Part shown: positions 1-5,487 of the stretch, piece by piece | How the letters are laid out: every line of letters starts with the position of its first letter | Numbering within the stretch: position 1 is the first letter of the stretch | DNA from: Pseudomonadota bacterium | GTDB taxonomy: Bacteria > Pseudomonadota > Alphaproteobacteria > Rhizobiales > Hyphomicrobiaceae | Length of the DNA: 5,487 bases | Reading direction: 5' to 3' | NCBI GenBank assembly: GCA_023428365.1 | Contig: JAEYYQ010000148.1 | Location: 1 to 5,487, forward strand | Translations under genes and position numbers: made by a program | The notes under the pieces: model-generated | Told to the model about the DNA's origin: nothing | Databases searched by the model: none | Seen by the model: only the letters and a program-made list of their open reading frames with translations

Positions 1-816
1 GGGCGCACCTTTGGCGGCAGCGACCACCGCTTCCGCAATCGGCCCACTATAGAAGCCCTCTGCGCCTTGCTCGGCAATCCGCCGCAAACTTTCGGCGAAT
101 GTCGGGTTCTATAAAATGAAACCGATAGGCCGCGCGCTGCCGACGTCATCGAAATACAGCTTTCGCGCATGGGCTTCAAAGTTGTTCGCTCCTTGCCAGC
201 TCAGCAGCAGGTTGAGCCGCGACGACACTGCAAAGCCGTTCTCCGCAAGCTCGATCGCGGGCGTGAACAGGCGTGCCCATGGCAGTTTTCCATGCTGGCG
301 ATGGACGGTTTCCATCAGCCGAACGAGACCTGGAGTGCCGATGCTGAGGCCGGAATGCACGGCTTCATCGAAAGGGAGCGGGCGGCCGTCGCGCAAGAAG
401 CGGTCCGGTTGTGCGGCGGCTGGCGCGGTTTCGCGGCCATCGTAAGTCTGCAGGTTTCGTTCGGCGGCATTCCAATGCAGGATAAAGGCGCCACCGCCGA
501 TGCCGGACGATTGTGGTTCGACCAGATTGAGAACGAGCTGTACTGCGATGGCCGCATCAGTTGCGCTGCCGCCGTCGCGCAGCATCACGAGGCCAGCTTC
601 GACCGCCAGCGGGTTGGCCGCCGCGACCATGTATTTCGCTGCATGGGAGACCGCGCGTTCGGTATGACCGGTGCCGGCCTCGGGTTCGAAGAGCGCGCGC
701 TGCGCATGCGCCGGAACGACCGTCGCAGTTGCCACCATCGCCCACATAGTGAACGTCAGAAGGGCAATGCGCGATGCCATCGACCGCGGCTTCAAACTGT
801 ATCCCGTCTTTTGCAT
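1..816 (-). pseudogene. ggt: Gamma-glutamyltranspeptidase, N-terminal part, interrupted by in-frame TAG
   Basis: GGT is a periplasmic N-terminal-nucleophile hydrolase that cleaves or transfers gamma-glutamyl groups, for example from glutathione; the precursor (about 530-580 aa) self-cleaves before a catalytic threonine. From the ATG at 816, a signal peptide is visible: basic start, hydrophobic ALLTFTMWAMVATATVV, and a probable AHA|Q cleavage near residue 38. Family blocks follow: MVAAANPLAVEAGLVMLRDG, the hallmark VEPQSSGIGGGAF (99-111), YDGRETAP (125-132, whose Arg corresponds to the gamma-glutamyl carboxylate-binding arginine), SIGTPGLVRL and LPWARLFTPAIELAENGF. The frame stops at TAG (111-109) after RPIGFIL (235 aa). 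The same frame then continues to the left edge with good GGT sequence (NPTFAESLRRIAEQG, then GFYSGPIAEAVVAAA). The 235-aa product would lack the whole catalytic subunit, so this is a nonsense-mutated gene or a base-call error. The catalytic threonine lies outside the window. An ATG at 885 would add 23 residues ahead of the signal peptide and an ATG at 780 would shorten it; 816 gives the best signal peptide. Family identity is sure, pseudogene status less so. Confidence 0.82.
109..111 (-). other. In-frame amber (TAG) codon inside the ggt reading frame
   Basis: The minus strand reads GGT TTC ATT TTA TAG AAC CCG, giving GFIL-stop-NP. GGT family members commonly have a Gln, Arg or Lys codon just before the conserved N-P pair. 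A single C-to-T change from CAG, or A-to-T from AAG, would explain the stop. No shift of frame is needed on either side. Confidence 0.85.
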
Positions 817-884
817 GATCTGGTGGCGGCCTCCCGCAGCGATTGTAGCGCGGTTATCTTTACGGCCCGAATGGCAGAGCGTCA
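817..884 (-). other. dnaE2-ggt intergenic gap
   Basis: These 68 bp separate the dnaE2 TGA from the preferred ggt ATG. On the minus strand they contain GGGAGG at 835-830, a good Shine-Dalgarno core but 13 bases from the ATG, which is long. A TACAAT hexamer at 847-842 resembles a -10 box but has no convincing -35 partner. No hairpin followed by a T-run is visible, so readthrough from dnaE2 into ggt is possible. The region is also open in the ggt frame back to an ATG at 885. Confidence 0.55.
830..835 (-). promoter_or_regulatory. Candidate ribosome binding site of ggt
   Basis: GGGAGG on the minus strand is the only strong Shine-Dalgarno-like string near the plausible ggt starts. It lies 13 bases upstream of the ATG at 816, longer than ideal, and no better match precedes the ATG at 780. 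It is offered as weak support for the 816 start. Confidence 0.35.
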
Positions 885-3800
885 TCAGTGGAAATCCCGC
901 GATCTGGGCAGAACTGAACTCAACTGTTTGGGTACTGCACGCTCATTGCGCGGATGGCGGGACAATCGCGGAGGGAGCGTGTTTCTGGCCGGTTCCGGTT
1001 CGGGTTGCCTGAACTCATCTCCATGAGGAAGCGGCGATTTGAGATCGTCGCTTTCTTCCAGCAACTCGACCAACCTGCCGCTGCGATCCTCGAGCCGGGC
1101 GGAGACGACATGGATGATGTCGTCATGCCTCTGAATGCGGCCACGCACGAGAATCAATCGCGCGCCCATGACCACCTTGCGATAGCGCTCCAGCGTATTC
1201 GACCAGATCACCGCGTTGGCAATGCCGGTTTCGTCTTCGATCGTCATGAACACGACGCCCTTGGCGGAACCAGGCCGCTGCCGCACCAGCACCACGCCAG
1301 CGACAGAAACCCAGGCGCCGTCCTTGAGTTCGCGCAGTCGCGCACAGGGTACCACCCGTTCGGCCGTGAACTTGTCGCGCAGGAAACTCATCGGGTGCGC
1401 CTTCAGCGACAGTCGCAGCGTCTGGTAATCGTTCAGCACGTGCTCGGACAGCGGCATTTCGGGCAAATTGACGGAGGGCTCGGCACCCGCTTCGCGCGCT
1501 TCACTCCAGGCAAACAGCGGTAACGGCTTGGCTGCGGTCAGGGCGCGCATTTCCCACAGCGCCTGCCGGCGATCGAGCCCGACCGAACGAAAGGCATCGG
1601 CGGCGGCGAGTTTTTCGATAGCAGCGAGTTTGAGGCCAGTCCGAGCCCATAGATCGTGCACGTCGCGGAACGGCTTGTCCCGTGCGACGATGATTTTCTT
1701 CACGTCTTCCTCGGAGAGACCATCAACCTGACGCAAGCCGAGCCGTAGCGCATCCATCTTATCCCATCGCCAGCTCTCTGGGAAATTGCTGGCGAAATGG
1801 TCGCCCGAAGCAGACTCCAGTGTGCAATCCCAGTTCGACAAATTGATATCCGCAGGCCGCACCTCGACACCGTGCTCGCGCGCATCGCGGACGATCTGGG
1901 CCGGCGCATAGAAACCCATCGGTTGGGAGTTGAGCAACGCTGCCGCAAAGATCGCCGGATAATGGCATTTGATCCACGCCGAGATGTAGACGAGGTGGGC
2001 GAAGCTGGCGGCGTGGCTTTCGGGAAAGCCGTATTCGCCGAACCCCTTGATCTGGCTGAAGCAGCGCGCCGCGAAATCGGGATCATAGCCGCGTGCCACC
2101 ATGCGGCTCACCATCTTTTCTTCGAGCTGACCGATGGTCCCGGCTCGGCGGAAGGTGGCCATCGCTTTCCTCAGCTCGTTGACCTCCTGGTCCGTGAACT
2201 CGGCTGCGACCATAGCAATGCGCATCGCCTGTTCCTGGAACAGAGGCACGCCTTTGGTTTTGTGGAGAATCTGGTGCAGTTCATTCTTGTCTCCCTTCCC
2301 TGGGGCAGGCGATGGGTAAAGTTCCGGCTCGTCTCCATCCCGTCGACGCAGATAAGGAAGCACCATATCGCCCTGGATTGGGCCGGGTCGCACAATCGCG
2401 ACCTCTATGACAAGGTCGTAGAATTCTCGCGGTTTCAGTCGCGGCAGCATATTCATCTGCGCGCGGCTCTCGACCTGGAATACGCCGAGAGTGTCCGCCA
2501 AGCACAACATGTCATAAACAGCTTTGTCATCGCTCCCCACGTTGGAAAGCGTGAGCGGCTTGCCGTGGCGCGTCCCGATCAGATCGAAGGCGCGATGGAT
2601 GCAAGTGAGCATGCCGAGGGCGAGCACATCGACTTTGAGCATTTCAAGAGCGGCGAGATCATCCTTGTCCCACTCGATGAAGGTGCGGTCGTCCATCGCC
2701 GCATTGCCGATCGGCACGACTTCCGAGAGCAGCGAACGCGTGAGCACGAATCCACCGACATGCTGCGACAGATGACGTGGAAAACCAGTCAGTTCGTCTG
2801 TCAATCTGAGAACGACGCCGAGCAGCGGATCGTTAGGATCCAGACCGGCTTCGCGGACATGCTTGTCGGGCACTGTGCCGCCCGAGATGCCCCACACCAT
2901 GCCAGCAAGTGCCGCGACTGTATCCTCGGACAAACCCATGGCCTTGCCGACCTCGCGTACGGCTGAGCGAGAGCGATAGGAAATGACGGTGGCCGCAAGT
3001 CCTGCGCGTTCCCGACCGTAGCGGTCATAGAGATACTGGATCACCTCCTCGCGCCGCGCGTGTTCGAAATCAACGTCGATATCAGGTGGCTCTTTGCGTT
3101 GGGGCGAAACGAAACGCTCAAACAGCAGATCGATCTCGGCGGGGTTTACGCCAGTAATGCCGAGGCAATAGCACACGGCTGAATTCGCCGCTGAGCCGCG
3201 CCCCTGAGCGAGGATATTTTTCTCGCGCGCAAACCGGACGATGTCATAGACGGTCAGGAAATAGCGCGCATATTCGAGTTTGGCGATAAGAGCAAGTTCG
3301 CGCTTGATGTTGCCGACGACCTTGTCCGGGATGCCTTCAGGAAAATATTGGTTGGCCCCCTTCCAGGTCAGGTTTTCAAGATAGGATTGTGGTGTTTCGT
3401 CCGGCGGTATTGGTTCCTCGGGATAATCGTACTTGAGTTCTCCCAAAGAAAAGCGACAGGCTGCTGCGATCTCTGCTGTGCGCGCTACCGCTTCTTCATA
3501 TCCTTTGAAAAGCCGCGCCATCTCAGTCGAGCTTTTCAGATGTCGTTCGGCGTTTGGGGCGAGTTTGAAACCGGCGTCACGGATTGTCGTGCCTTCGCGA
3601 ATGCAGGTGAGGACGTCCTGTAACGGACGACGCTCAGGAACGTGATAGAGCACGTCATTGGTGGCCACGAGAGGCGTACCGACACGCTCGGCCAAATGGG
3701 CCAGCGCCGCGATCCGGGCGCGATCGTCACCTCGGTAGAGATGTGTTGCGGCGAGATAAACAGGCGCGGGTGCAAGGGCGGCTTTGATGCGGTGAAGTTG

Positions 3801-4346
3801 CTGGAAGAACGAGGCTGGCGTCGTTTCAGCTTCGCGGAGGGTAGTTTCGGCCAAGTCTCTTGTTGTCCCGGGAAAAGGAATGATTTCTGCGCCGAATGTG
3901 GTGGTATCGTCTGCGGGGTCGGAGAGAACTTCACGCCAATCCCAGCCTTCAGGCGGCAGGGCGATAAAAATCTGCCCCGCACTGTGAGCCGCGACATCAT
4001 CAAGAAATAAGGTGCATTGTCCTTTATCGGCTTTTAGCTGGCCATGCGTCAGCAGTTTGGAGAGACGACCATAGGCCGCGCGGTCCGTCGGCAGACAGAT
4101 CAGACTTGGTGCATCCTGGAGATCAAGTCTGGCACCGACGATCAGCTTGAGATCGGTTTTTTGAATGGCGGAGTAGGCGCGCACGACGCCAGCGAGCGAG
4201 TTGCGATCGGTCACCGCAATGGCGGAAAGCCCTAAAGCTTTTGCAGCCGCCACCAGTTCGTGTGGATGCGAGCCACCGCGCAGGAAGGAGAAATTGGTCG
4301 TGACTTGTAATTCGGCATAGGCAGGCGCGGTGTTCTGTGAGGTCAT
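885..4346 (-). CDS. dnaE2: Error-prone DNA polymerase DnaE2 (C-family Pol III alpha-like)
   Basis: DnaE2 (ImuC) is the damage-induced C-family polymerase of the ImuA-ImuB-DnaE2 mutasome. It performs mutagenic translesion synthesis and depends on ImuB to reach the clamp. The gene is complete at 1153 aa, a normal to slightly long size for the family. An N-terminal PHP domain (about 10-280) opens with YAELQVTTNFSFLRGGSHP; the HxH metal motif of replicative DnaE is replaced by TTN, as is usual for DnaE2. The polymerase core carries GRGSAANSAVCYCLGITGVN (382-401), the metal-binding PDIDVDFEHARREE (421-434, Asp422/424/426) and the third aspartate Asp573 in KVDVLALGML. Further blocks are PLFQEQAMRIA, GFGEYGFPESHAASFAHL, a helix-hairpin-helix near 868-889, an OB-fold at about 1012-1084, and the family-typical SRDFH C-terminus. 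The ATG at 4346 was chosen because it makes an ATGA overlap with imuB, has an SD-like GGGGTG five bases upstream, and lies ten residues before the conserved YAEL; an in-frame TTG at 4370 would add eight residues. Regulation is presumably by LexA at an operon promoter outside the window. Confidence 0.97.
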   Translation of the reverse strand: MTSQNTAPAYAELQVTTNFSFLRGGSHPHELVAAAKALGLSAIAVTDRNSLAGVVRAYSAIQKTDLKLIVGARLDLQDAPSLICLPTDRAAYGRLSKLLTHGQLKADKGQCTLFLDDVAAHSAGQIFIALPPEGWDWREVLSDPADDTTTFGAEIIPFPGTTRDLAETTLREAETTPASFFQQLHRIKAALAPAPVYLAATHLYRGDDRARIAALAHLAERVGTPLVATNDVLYHVPERRPLQDVLTCIREGTTIRDAGFKLAPNAERHLKSSTEMARLFKGYEEAVARTAEIAAACRFSLGELKYDYPEEPIPPDETPQSYLENLTWKGANQYFPEGIPDKVVGNIKRELALIAKLEYARYFLTVYDIVRFAREKNILAQGRGSAANSAVCYCLGITGVNPAEIDLLFERFVSPQRKEPPDIDVDFEHARREEVIQYLYDRYGRERAGLAATVISYRSRSAVREVGKAMGLSEDTVAALAGMVWGISGGTVPDKHVREAGLDPNDPLLGVVLRLTDELTGFPRHLSQHVGGFVLTRSLLSEVVPIGNAAMDDRTFIEWDKDDLAALEMLKVDVLALGMLTCIHRAFDLIGTRHGKPLTLSNVGSDDKAVYDMLCLADTLGVFQVESRAQMNMLPRLKPREFYDLVIEVAIVRPGPIQGDMVLPYLRRRDGDEPELYPSPAPGKGDKNELHQILHKTKGVPLFQEQAMRIAMVAAEFTDQEVNELRKAMATFRRAGTIGQLEEKMVSRMVARGYDPDFAARCFSQIKGFGEYGFPESHAASFAHLVYISAWIKCHYPAIFAAALLNSQPMGFYAPAQIVRDAREHGVEVRPADINLSNWDCTLESASGDHFASNFPESWRWDKMDALRLGLRQVDGLSEEDVKKIIVARDKPFRDVHDLWARTGLKLAAIEKLAAADAFRSVGLDRRQALWEMRALTAAKPLPLFAWSEAREAGAEPSVNLPEMPLSEHVLNDYQTLRLSLKAHPMSFLRDKFTAERVVPCARLRELKDGAWVSVAGVVLVRQRPGSAKGVVFMTIEDETGIANAVIWSNTLERYRKVVMGARLILVRGRIQRHDDIIHVVSARLEDRSGRLVELLEESDDLKSPLPHGDEFRQPEPEPARNTLPPRLSRHPRNERAVPKQLSSVLPRSRDFH
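4343..4346 (-). other. ATGA stop/start overlap between imuB and dnaE2
   Basis: On the minus strand the four bases ATGA hold both the dnaE2 start codon (ATG) and the imuB stop codon (TGA). This arrangement is typical of translational coupling and supports co-translation of the adaptor and the polymerase from one mRNA. It is also the main reason to prefer this ATG over the TTG 24 bases upstream. Confidence 0.85.
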
Positions 4347-5487
4347 CCGAACACCCCGTGCATGTACCAACGTGGAGCACCGGCCTCAGCTTCGCGCTCG
4401 TAAAGACCTTCGCGGAAAACCCAATAACGGCCGCCGTGATCATCCTCGATCCGGTAATAGTCACGCGGCCGCAGGGATTTCTCGAAACCATCCTTGTGTC
4501 CGATCAGATGCCACCATTCCGGTTCGATGCGTTCCGGTCCTTCGGCTCTGGCTACCGTGTGATTGAGACGGCGCCAGGTGAACCACGCGGGCGGCCCATC
4601 CGGCACCGTTGCGAGCACTGTGATGAGTTCGGGGGCCGGAAACAGCAGCGACGGACGTATGTGTGCGGTTGACGGTTGTGCCGCAGCAACTCGGGTTTGA
4701 GTTCTCAAGGCCGGAATGCGTATTTCGGCTCGCTCGGGGATGTGGCTTTCGACCGGAACGAAACGAAACACACGCTCCGGTCCGAGGCGGTTGGACAGTT
4801 TGTCGATCAGCGGCGCCGGATCGCTCCGAACGTGCGGTTCCAATCTGGACGCGAGCGCCGCCTGAATAGGATCGAGTGGCTCGACGGCGGTTGCAGCGAG
4901 TGTGATGGCGTCGATTCCAAAACCGGCATCGATGGTGACGACTTTATCGGCCATCAATGTGATCAGATGCTTGGGGTCGCGCGATGGCCGGCTGGTGCCA
5001 GCCCACACCTCGGCCATCGTACCGTCGGCGCGATACAGGCAAAGATGTAGCCGGCGCGCACCGATAGCGGTCTGATCGAGCACCCGACATAGATGGCCCG
5101 CGAGGTCTTCCATCGCGTGTGCGATGCCGTCTGCTGAAATCAATGGGTCAGCGAAAAGACTGCGGACAAAATGCGATGGCGGCTCGACCAGCGCACTTCT
5201 GGCATCTGGAGTTAGGCCAAGAGCAAGATCGAGCTTGGTCAGCACCGCTCCGGCCATTCCGGCCGCCCGTTTTGCCTTGTCGCGCCCCTTGCCGATTGTC
5301 TGAAATCGCCGGGCCAGCGCGGCGCGGGGCAGGTCATAAAGCTGGCCGATACGGCGCAGTCCCAAACGTATCAGCAGCAGAACGGCATCACCGGCGAGAT
5401 CCAAAGCCTCGACAGGAAGCCGACCGAGCGTTTCTTGCGTGCGGCCGACAGGGGCGATCGCGAAGGCTTCTTTTCCGAGCGGCGCAA
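4343..5487 (-). CDS. imuB: ImuB, Y-family polymerase-like mutasome protein (5' end outside window)
   Basis: ImuB is a catalytically inactive Y-family polymerase relative. In known systems it links DnaE2 and ImuA to the beta sliding clamp during SOS-induced translesion synthesis in the cytoplasm. About 380 C-terminal codons are visible. The frame is open to the right edge, with residues such as GRLPVEAL immediately before the first internal TTG at 5404-5402, so that TTG is not the start; the full protein is usually about 500 aa. Visible landmarks in order are the helix-hairpin-helix region RLGLRRIGQLYDLPRAAL (about 5395-5315), a little-finger-like region, the family-typical block RLGPERV..PVESHIPERA (about 4786-4727), and the ImuB C-terminal block with PDGPPAWFTWRRLNH, ARAEGPERIEPEWW, RDYYRIEDDHGGRYWVFREG and a final RWYMHGVFG. 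The catalytic palm lies outside the window, so loss of its acidic residues cannot be checked here. The TGA stop overlaps the dnaE2 ATG, which indicates an operon. A lysine/arginine-rich insertion follows LARRF (about 5305-5245). Identity is confident from motifs and gene context. Confidence 0.93.
   Translation of the reverse strand, partial: APLGKEAFAIAPVGRTQETLGRLPVEALDLAGDAVLLLIRLGLRRIGQLYDLPRAALARRFQTIGKGRDKAKRAAGMAGAVLTKLDLALGLTPDARSALVEPPSHFVRSLFADPLISADGIAHAMEDLAGHLCRVLDQTAIGARRLHLCLYRADGTMAEVWAGTSRPSRDPKHLITLMADKVVTIDAGFGIDAITLAATAVEPLDPIQAALASRLEPHVRSDPAPLIDKLSNRLGPERVFRFVPVESHIPERAEIRIPALRTQTRVAAAQPSTAHIRPSLLFPAPELITVLATVPDGPPAWFTWRRLNHTVARAEGPERIEPEWWHLIGHKDGFEKSLRPRDYYRIEDDHGGRYWVFREGLYEREAEAGAPRWYMHGVFG
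4352..4357 (-). promoter_or_regulatory. Probable ribosome binding site of dnaE2
   Basis: The minus strand reads GGGGTG followed by five bases (TTCGG) and then ATG. It is an imperfect purine-rich Shine-Dalgarno match, placed within the last imuB codons at suitable spacing for the dnaE2 ATG. Its weakness fits a start that relies partly on terminating imuB ribosomes; that last point is inference. Confidence 0.5.

Noticed and set aside
842..847. TACAAT on the minus strand as a -10 promoter element for ggt
   Set aside because: At 16-19 bp upstream only poor -35 matches are found (for example TTCGGG), and the implied transcript would start inside the Shine-Dalgarno candidate.
169..1026. A 285-codon open frame on the plus strand across ggt and the dnaE2 3' end
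   Set aside because: It is antisense to two recognised genes and spans their junction, and its predicted protein has no recognisable motif or plausible start context.
1797..2966. A 389-codon open frame on the plus strand, opposite dnaE2
   Set aside because: It lies wholly antisense to conserved polymerase motifs. Its predicted protein is rich in His, Arg and Asp with no recognisable domain, as expected for a shadow frame of GC-rich codons.
4347..4370. TTG at 4370 as the dnaE2 start
   Set aside because: The ATG at 4346 has the ATGA overlap and an SD-like string, and already leaves ten residues before the conserved N-terminus.
4520..4550. GTTC repeats resembling the alphaproteobacterial LexA box (GTTC-N7-GTTC)
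   Set aside because: The two GTTC units here are separated by five bases, not seven, and lie inside imuB coding sequence. The real operator would be expected upstream of imuA, outside the window.
5402..5404. TTG at 5404 as the start of a short ImuB
   Set aside because: The frame continues upstream to the window edge with family-typical sequence (GRLPVEAL), so this is an internal leucine codon.

Overview
The window looks like alphaproteobacterial chromosome, probably Hyphomicrobiales (rhizobial/Bradyrhizobium-like). This is inferred from the imuB-dnaE2 gene order, from family-typical protein motifs, and from lineage-style insertions in both polymerase proteins. Base composition is moderately GC-rich. 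Nearly all of the window is coding, and every gene I can support lies on the minus strand, so transcription runs from right to left.

Layout in transcription order: (1) 5487-4343, the C-terminal part of ImuB, a Y-family polymerase-like protein whose start lies beyond the right edge. (2) 4346-885, a complete dnaE2 (C-family error-prone DNA polymerase, 1153 aa), whose ATG overlaps the imuB stop codon in an ATGA junction. (3) After a 68-bp gap, 816-1, the N-terminal part of a secreted gamma-glutamyltranspeptidase (ggt) that runs off the left edge. Its frame is broken by one in-frame TAG at 111-109, while recognisable GGT sequence continues in the same frame on the far side.

ImuB and DnaE2 are two parts of the ImuA-ImuB-DnaE2 mutasome, the SOS-induced translesion synthesis system of many bacteria that lack Pol V. 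ImuB is the clamp-binding, catalytically inactive adaptor and DnaE2 is the polymerase that makes mutations. The expected imuA and its LexA-regulated promoter would lie to the right of the window. The ggt gene is functionally unrelated (periplasmic glutathione/gamma-glutamyl metabolism) and is probably only a downstream neighbour.

I found no RNA gene, insertion sequence, CRISPR array or clear terminator, and nothing that looks like an undescribed system. The observation most worth checking is the nonsense codon in ggt. Smaller points are the unusual DnaE2 C-terminal tail and PHP-region insertion, and a degenerate candidate clamp-binding motif in ImuB.
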